NCBI RefSeq assembly: GCF_000003605.2
Contig: NW_003112472.1
Coordinates: 122,388 to 143,098, forward strand
Direction: 5' to 3'
DNA length: 20,711 bases
Origin: Saccoglossus kowalevskii
Lineage: Eukaryota; Hemichordata; Enteropneusta; Harrimaniidae
Part shown: positions 1 through 9,044 of the stretch, in pieces
Numbering within the stretch: the stretch's first letter is position 1
Layout of the letters: every line of letters starts with the position of its first letter
Translations under genes and position numbers: made by a program
Notes under the pieces: generated by a model
Databases searched by the model: none
Seen by the model: only the letters and a program-made list of their open reading frames with translations
What the model was told of the DNA's origin: nothing

Positions 1-491
1 TTCAGTTTAGACAGATATCACTGTACTTGGTATTAAGTTTAGACAGATATCACTGTATTGGTGTTCAGTTTAGACAGATATCACTGTACTTGATATTCAA
101 GTTTAGACAGATATCACTGTACTGGTGTTCAGTTTAGACAGGTATCACTGTATTGGTGTTCAGTCTAGACAGATATCACTGTACTGGTGTTCAGTTTAGA
201 CAGGTATCACTACTGGTGTTCAGTTTAGAAAGATATCACTGTATTGGTATTAAGTTTAGACAGATATCACTGTATTGGTGTTCAGTCTAGACAGATATCA
301 CTGTACTGGTGTTCAGTTTAGACAGGTATCACTGTATTGGTATTCAGTTTAGACATTTATTACTGTATTGGTATTCAGTTTAGACATATATCACTGTATT
401 GGTGATCAGTTTAAACAGGTATCACTGTACTGGTGTTTAGTTTAGCTAGGCATCGCTGTACTGGTGTTCAGTTTTGACAGGTTTTACTCTT
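1..491. repeat. 31-bp minisatellite array, about 16 copies, cut by the left edge
   Basis: Direct tandem repeat with a unit close to TTCAGTTTAGACAGATATCA followed by CTGTAYTGGTG, 31 bp long. About 16 units can be counted from the central (A/G)(G/A)TATCACTGTA core. Units differ mainly as GATATC versus GGTATC, and as a TTCAG versus TTAAG junction. Divergence rises toward the right end: units after about 350 carry TTTATTACTG, GGCATCGCTG and finally GGTTTTACTC. This is typical of an array decaying at its edge. The array begins before the window, so its full length is unknown. No coding function is apparent. Confidence 0.97.
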
Positions 492-1976
492 AACTGAAAT
501 AAGACTTGCTTGCAGTAATGTTGTGAGTGCTACTATGATGAACACATATATTTGTGTTGCTTACTTGCTAAATAAGACAACAAATCTGAAAATAGTGAAT
601 ATTCTACTCTATCTTTATCAAGTTTTTGTCATACATGTATGCAATCCCTAGTATAGTATATGCACCTGATGTTATCCAGTTACTGAATGTTAAAATAATA
701 ATAACAGCACAGAATAAAAGGTAATTGTATTTTAGTTTCAAAACTTTTGTCAGATCACAATGTCTGTGTACCACTCAATTTCTTGTTTATTTTACACCCA
801 CTCAGTCAATCATTGTTCTGCTTGACAGACATGGATAATTACATTAGCACGTATGTGTTAACTTCCTTATAATTGTTAGTAAAATGGAGTTAATAAGGGA
901 GAAAGCATAATTGGTTTCTGTCGATGTATGCGAAGTATAATGGTAGAATGAATGTTACCAATTATGGTAGGAGACTTAGTATGCATCGTGTCCTGTTCCT
1001 TGTAACAAGGATATATACATATTATGTGGATATCAACGTGACAGGTGGTTTCAGGGAATACATGACCAAATTTGTTTGGAATTCTATTATATTGCAATCT
1101 TTAAAAAAAAAAAACAACGATTAAGCTCCAACTGTGGAATCGTTGTAGCTGATCCCATTCTTAGTAAAACATGTCACATAGGTTTACAGGTCAGAGAATT
1201 GACTGGGGGTCGATTCATTCTGCTGACTATTCTGTGTAGAACCTTATTTGTCTTAGTCAAATACCATACACAGGAAGTCTGCATCTCTACACTTGCAGGT
1301 CAGCATCTTTGCACTGTAACTGATATAAAAGATCTAACTCAGTCAGTTTGCAGTTTACAGAAATTACATTCCAAGTTCTTTGATACATGTAAGACCATAA
1401 CTAATTGAAAATACAGAGAATGCACCATAGTCTACTTCCCTATGATTTTTGTGAAATGTTTTTATTTTTTTATTTTAAGGTTATACTTGTGTATATATAT
1501 TTATATGCTGTCTTTTCTTAAATTGTTACGTTTGTCTCTTGTGATAATTGGTAAATGTCGTCTTATTGGTTCCAATCATGACAAACATTGTAGTATGGTT
1601 TGTACATGTATTTCATGGAAGTTTGATGTCAAAATTTGCATTTGTTAACTCAACAGTTACCTTAACTTAAGGGATCCAAGATATAGTTACTAATTTCGGT
1701 GAAAAACTCTATTGGACCATGATGCAGTTTAAAATTTGCTTCTTGCTGATAAACTTTAATACCTGGATCTACTTGTTTTGTGTTCATATCCAGTATACAA
1801 GTTTTTCCATTGTTGTATATTGTTTTGCATGAATTGTCATGTAGCAAGGAAACAAGCTATACTGCTTTCGGGCTATGCATAGTGTAAATAACTATAAACA
1901 AGTACAATACCTGTGTGTGGTGTTGGTTTACTTTGATGCAAGTGGGGTGAACAGGTCAGGTCATATTACTGTAAAA
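492..1976. other. Non-coding stretch, nothing recognised
   Basis: AT-rich sequence with a few short open frames on both strands, the longest near 1076-1408 on the plus strand. None has a recognisable domain, coding-like composition or splice-site framing. An A12 run lies near 1102-1113. I see no repeat, RNA gene or promoter that I can support. Confidence 0.6.
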
Positions 1977-2157
1977 TACTTTATTTAACTAGAATTAATT
2001 TTTCCTGAAAAGTGTTTTGCATGGAATTTATTTTTAGCTGATTTTTGTCAAGTTTAATGTAAAATATAGAGAAAAAAAGGTATATTCACTGGATTTTGTT
2101 TTCACTGAATCGTTCCTTCAGCGAAAATAGTGAAAATGAATAAAGTATTTTACAGTA
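1977..2157. mobile_element. Short inverted-repeat element (MITE-like), TACTGTAAA...TTTACAGTA ends
   Basis: About 181 bp. The left end TACTGTAAAATACTTTATT and the right end AATAAAGTATTTTACAGTA are near-perfect inverted repeats of about 19 bp. The outermost TA on each side could be a TA target duplication, as for Tc1/mariner-type elements (inference). There is no coding capacity. The interior carries the short motif AATAGTGAAAAT, shared with the larger copy at 6150-6468, and related ends occur near 16820. The copies have diverged, so this is an old family. Confidence 0.8.
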
Positions 2158-3083
2158 CTCTGTTAAACTAATTTTAGGGAAAAATAGTTCAAATTGCTCT
2201 GTATGCACTCTATTAAGAGTTATTGGTGATGTACTTTTCAGGTATATGACCACTTCAAACTTTATTTATGTTTGCATGTGTTTGTAAAGTGGCATTTTTT
2301 CTCTGAGAGTAATTAGTGAGAAAAGTATTTGGTTTATAGTCATAAACATCTTAGTCATGGTCACATTATTTGGAGAGTTCATTAAATTAAATAAGAATAG
2401 ACTTGTAAATTTCTTGTATCTTAAACACCAGCTGCTTAGCTCGCGATTCAATCTATAGATGAACTACTATACGCTTAGTATTAGTATGTCTGTATGTCTG
2501 GGAATGTCGTTTCAATACTGTGAACTATTAGAAGTTTTCATGATTTCAGCATTTTATCAAAAGTCACTGACACCCAGAGAAATTTACACTGAAAAAAAAG
2601 ATTTCTGGATTTTAACAGAATCAAATTGTTGTTTCGTGCAAAACTAAAGGAGCTTACAATATGGTGGTATTCAATGTGTATTAATTTTGAAAGTAAAATT
2701 TGCTAAATTTGTTTGCATACTCAAAGCTCTGAGATGCTTGTTTTTCTTGAAACTATGAAACAAAACAATTTGTGGTTCAAGGCAAGCACTCTACTCTCTT
2801 GTGTTGAAGGTTTGTGGCATATTAGTTTTAGGGATGTAACCTGATTGAATTAATTGACACACTGGTATTCATTACATTACTAGGACACCAAGGTTACTAT
2901 TGGTATTTTATTTCAGGACCAACACTTCTGTTACTATTCAGATAATTTATATTTACTTCAGTCCATGTTTACTCAGGTCCATGCAGGTTGTGAAATGTGT
3001 GAGGGTCAGAGTATTAAAGTGGTTGTCATCTCACTGGTAGGGGTGTGTTCCCAACCAGAAAAGTCTTCTGTACCATTTAAGTT
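2158..3083. other. Non-coding stretch, nothing recognised
   Basis: Ordinary AT-rich DNA between two transposon relics. The short ORFs on both strands (for example 2266-2451 minus and 2459-2647 plus) have no recognisable family, no acceptor or donor in frame, and AT-driven composition rich in Phe, Ile, Lys and Asn. They are treated as chance openings. Confidence 0.6.
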
Positions 3084-3295
3084 TTAACCTTTTCAACACC
3101 AGAATTTCTCGCCCAAATATTTTTGTACATTTTTCTTATATTTCTTCTTGAAATGAACTCCAATTTTGGAGGCAGCAGTCACAATTTGACTCAATTTTCA
3201 GTTTTTACTCAAAAAATGTGGCTTTTTTGTCCAAATATTCTGAAGGAAAGTGCAGACTATAAAGATGACTATTTTGTGAATTTGTGATGATAAGA
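3084..3295 (+). mobile_element. Copy 1 of the ~245-bp TTAACC-ended dispersed element
   Basis: Starts at TTAA followed by CCTTTTCAACACCAG. It runs through the family landmarks TTTCTCGCCCAAAT, GAAATGAACTCCAATTTT, GTGCAGACTATAAA and TATTTTGTGAATTTGT. The last ~20 bp, the GGGAACTGTTGT...GGTTAA end seen in other copies, has decayed. A TTAA boundary followed by CCTTTT is reminiscent of piggyBac-type termini, so a non-autonomous piggyBac-like MITE is a reasonable inference. The short minus-strand ORF across the right half (3198-3380) is an accident of the repeat. Confidence 0.8.
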
Positions 3296-3559
3296 AAAAA
3301 CGATCGCACATTTTCAGTGCATGGAACAATGGATTTGATTTATACATTTTGAAGAATCCTATGAAATTTTTTTCCAACATTAGAAAATGATATCCACTAG
3401 TATGGTGACCTCATCTTAGACAAGACAACCGAATACTGTAATGACTAAATATTTGGTTCATGGCCTGATTTACTTCATGTGTTTCAGAAACCAAAGAAAA
3501 CAATAATTTAATGCATAGTACATGTACTATAATAGACCATTTTTTGTTCACTGCAAGAA

Positions 3560-3900
3560 TTGCGCGTTATGCGTGAAATCAAACGTAAAAACAGGACAAA
3601 CAAAGGTCATAGCGTCGTAGTGGCGTCAAATATTGCGTGGGATTTGACAAACGCGAAAGTATTTTGGGGGACATTTCCATGCCAAATGTGCTGTTCACAT
3701 TTGATGATAGGCAATTTCGTTTAAGTGAGGGTATTCGAAAGCAATATTCCTCTGTCAAAGATCGGCCGGTTGATGTGAGCTACGAAATAAAGGAATTCGA
3801 GTTCAAAATCAAATCATTTGATTTTTGCGGCAGACGTTCAACGTGCGTCTTTCATGCTACTCGCGAGATCTCGCAGTTGAACGGAAAATCACCTATTATA
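3560..3900. promoter_or_regulatory. CpG-rich island in CpG-poor surroundings
   Basis: Roughly 25 CpG dinucleotides occur in about 340 bp, against a few per kilobase in the flanks. Examples are GCGCG near 3561, AGCGTCGTAG, AACGCGAAAG, ATCGGCCGG and CTCGCGAGATCTCGCAG. The last contains CTCGCGAGA, nine of ten bases of the TCTCGCGAGA promoter palindrome. Local CpG retention suggests an unmethylated regulatory region or a recently acquired segment. It overlaps an ORF that starts at 3679. A perfect palindrome, ACTACCGGTAGT, lies just beyond at 3924-3935. No TATA box or spliced exon could be matched to it. Confidence 0.4.
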
Positions 3901-3924
3901 ATAATCATGATAGTCAACTTTTAA
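3679..3924 (+). CDS. Hypothetical 81-residue ORF inside the CpG-rich island; unrecognised
   Basis: The first ATG in the frame (3679) gives about 81 residues; the frame is open from 3613. The first ~65 residues are mixed and charged, with segments such as FTFDDRQFRLSEG and SYEIKEFEFKIKSFDF, and look more protein-like than other ORFs here. The tail (IIIIMIVNF) reads AT-rich non-coding DNA. No domain is recognised. The ATG context (TTCCATGC) is weak and no convincing in-frame donor is seen. It could be a relic of a transposon or gene, an unannotated exon, or a chance ORF in a GC-richer patch. Confidence 0.22.
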   Translation: MPNVLFTFDDRQFRLSEGIRKQYSSVKDRPVDVSYEIKEFEFKIKSFDFCGRRSTCVFHATREISQLNGKSPIIIIMIVNF

Positions 3925-3935
3925 CTACCGGTAGT

Positions 3936-5009
3936 ATGATTATATTATTGTTTTAATGGATAATGATATAAAGATGACAGTCAAATAACCAATAGTGCGT
4001 TGATTCTATGTCAGTCTTTTCAAAATATGTTTGCTATAGTTCCCAGAATTTTGGTTTTGTGCTTCTAACAGTGACATTCTTTTCATTCTTTGCTCAGAGC
4101 TAAAATTGATCATGCTGATGAAGTTTTGTATCTTAAATGAAATGAAATACTACCAGATCCCCCAAAGTAAATTATTATTTTTTAAGCATTTTCTCAGTTC
4201 ATCTTTCTTGTAATTTTCTCTTGAGTCAATATCCAAAATAGATGAAATTTTGCAATTAAGATTATTATTATGTTCAATTGAGTTTTACATGGTGGAAATA
4301 AAAACAAACAAACCTGTATTTAGTGGCTGGGTGGTAACTCTCAATGTGTACTCAATAACACCCCTGGTCCTTTAGGTCTAAACTACAAAATCTGATATGT
4401 ATATATTTAGATGATGATGTCATCTACTGGTAGTTTTGACAGTTTCCATATTAGGCAATGTGAAAAGTTTCTTCTAATAAATAATCAATAAATAATAAAT
4501 AACAAACAAATAAAGAAGCACTACATGTATCTATACTTTGAACCTGATACACAATGTGCTGCTTCAGAAATATCAATTTTAAAATAACAATAATAAGTAA
4601 CATTACATTTAAAATGTGTATATATTAAGAGATCCATCTTATTTATTTATTTGTTTGTTTGTTTGTTCGTTTGTTCGTTCGTTCATTGTGATGAGGCAGT
4701 CATTCACGCAGGAGAAAAATAGCCCTTATTCAGTTTCAGTAAACATCTGTAATTTCAGGTGAGATTTTTCAGAATCACAAAAACATTTCTGTTCTTCAAG
4801 CAGGAAGTCACGCGACTTTTGAGATATTATTATTGTCTCAAGTCACAAAATAGTTTATATTTGTCATTATTATGGTTATCATTGATTTGGTAACACCCAT
4901 TCCTCAGAAACAATGGAACCTTCCTGATGAATATTCATGAGTATTTATAGTTTCAAGTATCATACATTTTACCATGATGGGGATTGCTCATGTAGTGAAA
5001 ATATGTTTG
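3936..5009. other. Non-coding stretch with AT-rich simple sequence
   Basis: No gene is supported. It holds AT-rich AATAAAT-type low-complexity sequence at about 4474-4516, the tetranucleotide tract listed separately, and the palindrome ATGAATATTCAT near 4927-4938. The right end merges with the proposed upstream promoter at 5010. Confidence 0.55.
4638..4687 (+). repeat. Tetranucleotide microsatellite (TTTG/TTCG)n
   Basis: An ATTTATTT start passes into TTTG repeated about five times, then alternating TTCG and TTTG units, ending GTTCGTTCGTTCATTG. The T-to-C changes at the third unit position look like point mutation within an expanded array. Simple repeat, no coding role. Confidence 0.95.
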
Positions 5010-5045
5010 TATATACGGAAATGAGTCAGTTTCAAATATCAGTTT
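5010..5045 (+). promoter_or_regulatory. Candidate TATA/Inr core promoter for the upstream alternative first exon
   Basis: TATATA at 5010-5015 is followed by an initiator match TCAGTT (5039-5044), whose A is at 5041. The spacing from the first T of the TATA box to the initiator A is 31 bp, the canonical value for metazoan core promoters. The predicted transcript would begin at 5041 and reach an ATG at 5105 with no other ATG between. Both motifs are short, so chance is possible in AT-rich DNA. The combination with a downstream ATG and a strong donor raises support. Confidence 0.45.
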
Positions 5046-5104
5046 GGTAAAGTTGGTCGTCGCTAAGAGTTGGGGGTTGGAACTTTGGAACTTGGATACA
5101 AATT

Positions 5105-5149
5105 ATGTCTACGTGCTCTGTTATGATGAAGTTTAGGAAAACACGAGTG
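5105..5149 (+). CDS. Candidate alternative first coding exon (phase 0 donor)
   Basis: ATG at 5105 opens 15 codons reading MSTCSVMMKFRKTRV, ending at a strong donor GTG|GTGAGT (5150). In-frame ATGs at 5123 and 5126 give a shorter basic form, MMKFRKTRV. The exon ends in phase 0, matching the acceptor at 20297, so it could encode an alternative basic N-terminus for the same gene as the exon at 12924. It lies 64 nt downstream of a predicted TATA/Inr start. Against it: the exon is very short, the phase match has a one-in-three chance level, and the intron would be 15 kb. No family can be recognised from 15 residues. Confidence 0.35.
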
Positions 5150-6149
5150 GTGAGTTTCTTGTAACATTTCAACCAAGGGTGTTGTCTGAAATTATATATC
5201 AACTCAGATTATATTTTGTTTTAGTTTACTTTTAAATTTGTTCAATAGGATTCTGAATCCTAGTAAGTTGTGTTTAATATTTAATTGATGATGTACACTG
5301 TAAGTTATGAATTTATTTTTTAATCAGTTATTCATATAATCAACTCCACATGTAGTCAGTTATCTTCTAGCTATTTAAAATTACTTGCTGTTTAAAATTA
5401 AAATAATTAGTTGTTGTTGATGTATGTTGGTGATTTCGAATTTGCCTGATTGGTTGCCTAGTTACCAATGAAATGAATTGTCTGTTGCGCTGTCTGATCA
5501 ATTAAGCTTGCAATTATTGAGTCAATGGTTTTTAGATGTTACACACGATTGTTGATACTATTATTTTTCTAAAAAAAACTTTTTTCCAAATGAATGCGCA
5601 AGTCCAAATTACTATGACTATTCTAGTAGTAATGTTCCTTTCAGGCTCAGTTTGTTTATGATGACTCTTGTATGGGAGTATGAAAGCAGTTACCGGTCAC
5701 TGTGACCTGATCCAGATGCACTGTGACCAACCCACTATAAAAATGTGCATTTCAAGAAGAACAGCTTTACAGTCAATGAATTTATAAGTTACTATTCTTA
5801 TTCTTTAAAATGGGTGCGTGATTTGAACCATTCATTTTCAATTATAGTACTCATTCACAAACTTTTTATGATTAAAATGTTTTCCAACTTGATGGTAAAA
5901 ATAGGAGAAATTTGTTAACGTTTGGAGAGTTGAGTATGTATATTGAAACATAAGGTCTATCTCAGTGTGAAAGTATGTGGCCTTTCTTTCTCCTTCACCT
6001 TATGTAATCTCAGAAACAATTCAACCTCTGCAGTGATGTACTATGAAGTATATGCTGTCTGACCCAGTGTTAATGTGATTTGAATGTGAGCAGATTATGT
6101 TGGTGTCGACAGGGGTCTTGTATAATCTCTCTCTTATGCTTTAGTGTAG
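5150..6149. other. Non-coding stretch, presumed intron
   Basis: AT-rich sequence with no supported exon, RNA gene or repeat. If the exon at 5105-5149 is real this is the start of its intron. Confidence 0.5.
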
Positions 6150-6468
6150 TACTGTAAATGCATTAATAATTCAGAGTTTTTATTTCACTAATAAGTAAAA
6201 TCTGCTAAATTAAATACATGAACATGCAAAAATAAAACCAATTGTTTCACTGGTGAATCCGCGAAATTAAAATCCAGGGAATATGACGAAAATATCAAAA
6301 TAGTGAAATTAAAGGGTGGTTGTCTCAACACGTCCTTTTTGATAAGGAACTTATAGCAACGTACACAACACGTGTAAAATCCATTGTTTGTTTACATGAA
6401 ATTTGAACATGCACAGCGCGACGACCACTGCCCTTTAAATGTCAGTGAAAATAAATGGTTTTACAGTA
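6150..6468. mobile_element. TACTGTAAA...TTTACAGTA element, interrupted by a second element
   Basis: The left end TACTGTAAATGCATTAAT (6150) and right end ATAAATGGTTTTACAGTA (to 6468) have the same terminal motifs as the element at 1977-2157. Removing the TTAA-flanked insert at 6313-6434 and one TTAA leaves about 193 bp, close to the 181 bp of the other copy. The halves flanking the insert read TAGTGAAATTAA and TTAAATGTCAGTGAAAAT. The interior contains CCGCGAAATTAAAATCC, a motif type shared with the array to the right. Non-coding and non-autonomous. Confidence 0.72.
6313..6434. mobile_element. TTAA-flanked short element nested in the 6150-6468 element
   Basis: TTAA occurs directly at both borders (6309-6312 and 6435-6438). 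The ends are imperfect inverted repeats: AGGGTGGTTGTCTC on the left, and AGGGCAGTGGTCGTC on the right read in reverse. TTAA duplication suggests a piggyBac-type or other TTAA-targeting transposase acting in trans (inference). The ends resemble those of the element at 17674-17827 (both contain a GTYGTC core). An internal ~42-bp block at 6365-6406 recurs at 15323-15364. Confidence 0.72.
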
Positions 6469-7117
6469 TTTGAGTCTATCTATTTGTTTTAATATATCCT
6501 GAAAATATTTTCTCTCACAAAATTAAAGCTTTTTACAGTAATCCTGCAGATGTACATATGTGAGTCTACAGTCACATCAATGGAATAGAGATTCAAATGT
6601 AAGGCATCATGGGAAATTAAAATTTAATGTTAAATTTAACATACAATCATGCAAAGTGAAGAAACATCTACCCTAGTTAAATTTGATAAAATTCAGGTCT
6701 GATTTGAGAAAAAATTGAATCTTTGTAATAGTTTTTTGACAGTTGAGTTAAACTAGCAACATATAGTAACAAGAAAATGGAAATAAACTTCTCTGCAATG
6801 TTATAAGAGTACAAGTGAATACAAGTTAAAGAGTGAGTTTGACTCACTCATTGTGAATGTCATCACATGTGTAAATAAGAAAATGCCTTATTGTACTGTG
6901 AATGCACCGTTTAAGGTCAATGGCCAGCCTGTAATGTTAAGATGCACACTCAATTTTTTTTTTCTGAGAATAGTTCTAGACATCTGTTAATAAGGAAGTA
7001 GTTAAAGATTCTATTAAAAAGTAATTTGTTTTAAATTGTTGAGTACATTTCCCACTCAATAATATCACTTTCACTTGATTACAGGATCAAATTATTTCCT
7101 TCCGAAGTTTAGTGACA
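6469..7117. other. Non-coding stretch, nothing recognised beyond a small palindrome
   Basis: AT-rich sequence with no supported gene. A short inverted repeat, GAGTGAGT-TTG-ACTCACTC, lies at 6831-6849. A T run sits near 6953-6963. Confidence 0.55.
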
Positions 7118-7258
7118 TAGTGTAAACAATTTAATTTTCACTGCAAGCATTTTTTTACAATTTGAGGATTTTTTGGCGAAGGTCAGTGACAGTTAAATTT
7201 TATGATTCTCACTGATTTGTGAAAATTCATCCCCAAAATTAAAGCGTTCTATAGTATA
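7118..7258. mobile_element. Diverged short inverted-repeat element, apparent parent of the tandem array
   Basis: The left end TAGTGTAAAC-AATTTAATTTT and the right end, read in reverse as TACTATAGAACGCTTTAATTTT, form imperfect inverted repeats. The last ~75 bp (ATGATTCTCACTGATTTGTGAAAA...AAAGCGTTCTATAGTATA) align with each unit of the adjoining array. The first half has no counterpart in the array. This pattern suggests the array arose by tandem amplification of the element's right end. A lone related terminal copy lies at about 11165-11224. Confidence 0.6.
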
Positions 7259-8290
7259 TCTGCTTAGAGATTGTATGTTTCATGATTCTCGCTGATTTGC
7301 GAACCAATTTTCCCGCAAAATTCAAGTGGCCTACAGTATATCTGCTCAGAGATTGTAGGTTTTGTGATTCTTCCTGATTTGCAAAAATTATGTCTCAAAA
7401 TTAAAGTGCTTTACAGTGTATCTGCTTAGAGATTGTAGGTTTCATGATTCTCGCTGATTTGCGAACCAATTTTCCCGCAAAATTCAAGTGGCCTACAGTA
7501 TATCTGCTCAGAGATTGTAGGTTTTGTGATTCTTCCTGATTTGCAAAAATTTGTCTCAAAATTAAAGCGTTTTACAGTATATCTGCTCAGAGATTGTAGG
7601 TTTTGTGATTCTTCCTGATTTGCAAAAATTTGTCTCAAAATTAAAGCGTTCTACAGTATATCTGCTCAGAGATTGTAGGTTTTGTGATTCTTCCTGATTT
7701 GCAAAAATTTGTCTCAAAATTAAAGCGTTCTACAGTATATCTGCTCAGAGATTGTAGGTTTTCTGATTCTTCCTGATTTGCAAAAATTTGTCTCCAAGTT
7801 AAAGCATTCTACCGTATATCTGCTCAGAGATTATAGCTTTTGTGATTCTTCCTGATTTGCAAAAATTTGTCTCAAAATTAAAACATTCTACCGTATATCT
7901 GCTCAGAGATTGTAGGTTTTATGATTCTTCCTGATTTGCAAAAATTTGTCACAAAATTAAAGCATTCTACCGTATGTCTGCTCAGAGATTATAGGTTTTA
8001 TGATTCTTCCTGATTTGCAAAAATTTGTCTCAAAATTAAAGCATTCTACCGTATATCTGCTCAGAGATTGTAGATTTTATGATTCTTCCTGATTTGCAAA
8101 AAATTGTCTCAAAATTAAAGCATTCTACCGTATATCTGCTTAGAGATTGTTGGTTTTGTGATTCTTCCTGATTTGAAAAAAATTGTCTCAAAATTAAAGT
8201 GGCCTACAGTATACAACATGTATCTGCTTAGAGATTGTAGGTTTTGTGATGCTTGCTGATTTGCAAAAAATTGTAAAGTGGTTTACACTA
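7259..8290. repeat. 79/82-bp satellite array, about 13 units
   Basis: Units starting TCTGCTCAGAGATTGTAGG and ending TACAGTATA or TACCGTATA begin at 7259, 7341, 7421, 7503, 7582, 7661, 7740, 7819, 7898, 7977, 8056, 8135 and 8223. Two unit types are visible. Type A (7259 and 7421) has CTCGCTGATTTGCGAACC and CCCGCAAAATTCAAGTGG. Type B, all the others, has CTTCCTGATTTGCAAAAA and GTCTCAAAATTAAAG. The order A-B-A-B, then B repeated, points to an early dimer followed by expansion of B. Period is exactly 79 bp from 7503 to 8135. The last unit has an insertion and loses its end. ORFs across the array are artefacts. Confidence 0.97.
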
Positions 8291-8396
8291 TGCTTATAGG
8301 TCTCATACCACCATTTAGCCAATGAAAATCATATGGTTGTTGTTTTAATAGCCAATTGTTTTTTTTTTCACATGCAGTGGTTTACTGATTCAATCC

Positions 8397-8567
8397 AAGA
8401 TGGCTGACTGGCAGCCATTTTGTTTTTTGAAAATGTGGTATCTTGGACAGGATTTGTGAGTTATATTACATTACATTATACATGTTGAGATACATGTCCA
8501 TGATGATTTGCTTTGTGTTTGAATTAAAAATGACCAACTGGCACCCATCTTGTTTTTTTAAAAATGT
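8397..8567. repeat. Direct repeat with YY1-like inverted core, two copies 130 bp apart
   Basis: AAGATGGCTGACTGGCAGCC (8397-8416) is followed by ATTTTGTTTTTTGAAAATG. It contains the inverted repeat ATGGCTG (8400-8406) and CAGCCAT (8412-8418), that is, two convergent YY1-type AANATGGC sites. A second copy at 8530-8567 reads ATGACCAACTGGCACCCATC then TTGTTTTTTTAAAAATG. The match continues weakly downstream (GTATCTTGGACA versus GTATCGTTGACA). It may be part of a dispersed repeat ending in the hairpin at 8588. YY1 binding is inferred from the motif only. Confidence 0.6.
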
Positions 8568-8587
8568 ATCGTTGACATGTTTTTTTT

Positions 8588-8618
8588 AGCTCCGCTGTCA
8601 ACTTTGTTGAGCGGAGCT
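8588..8618. repeat. GC-rich perfect hairpin, start of a dispersed repeat
   Basis: AGCTCCGCT (8588-8596) and AGCGGAGCT (8610-8618) are exact inverted repeats. The spacer has an inner CAAC...GTTG pair, so one strand can fold almost completely. Downstream sequence GTCAGCGTCCGCCGTCC (8639-8655) contrasts with the AT-rich flanks. From memory, this hairpin followed by a GTCCGCC tract is a high-copy dispersed sequence in mollusc genomes. Family name and right boundary cannot be set from here. Confidence 0.7.
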
Positions 8619-8936
8619 TATCATATGAATGATTGTTCGTCAGCGTCCGCCGTCCATGTCAACTTTTTGTTTTTTCAACTTCTTGAAAACAATTGTTGAA
8701 GTCCAATTGCTTTGATACAATACAGACCTCTCTCAGATTTGTTCATTTCGTGATGATATCTTCAATTCTCTAATTTTGATGAATATTTATGTCATTTTTG
8801 GTAAAAAGTGATATTTTTGATTTCTTGTTAAAAACCGCAGGTCTGATTACTTTGATATTATACATATAGGTACTACAGGTAACCCTCTCTAAGATTTATC
8901 ATTATTTTTTCAGTTATTGGGGCAACCTAAATAAAA
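8619..8936. other. Non-coding, probable body of the dispersed repeat begun at 8588
   Basis: AT-rich sequence after the GTCCGCC tract with no open frame of note. It probably continues the dispersed repeat, but no internal second copy exists in the window to define its extent. Confidence 0.4.
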
Positions 8937-9044
8937 TAACTGTACCAGGGAACAGATTGAGAAGAATTACAGGAATGTTGGAAGGCACATACTGAAGAGC
9001 TAAACAAACCAGGGGTGTGTGACCAATGTTGCAATTGACCACTC

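Noticed and set aside
1-491. CRISPR array
   Set aside because: The 31-bp units are contiguous with no unique spacers, and the genome is clearly eukaryotic.
1076-1408. Plus-strand 110-residue ORF, the longest in the window
   Set aside because: It starts in an A-run, has no recognisable domain, weak start context and no splice-site framing; expected length for chance ORFs in 20 kb of such DNA.
7426-7638. Minus-strand 70-residue ORF with internal sequence repeats
   Set aside because: It lies wholly in the 79/82-bp satellite array; the repeated peptide pattern only reflects the tandem DNA.
8400-8455. Short ORF from ATGGCTGACTGG as a first exon
   Set aside because: The ATG lies in a duplicated repeat block, and the GTGAGT after it follows a frame that fits no downstream phase well.
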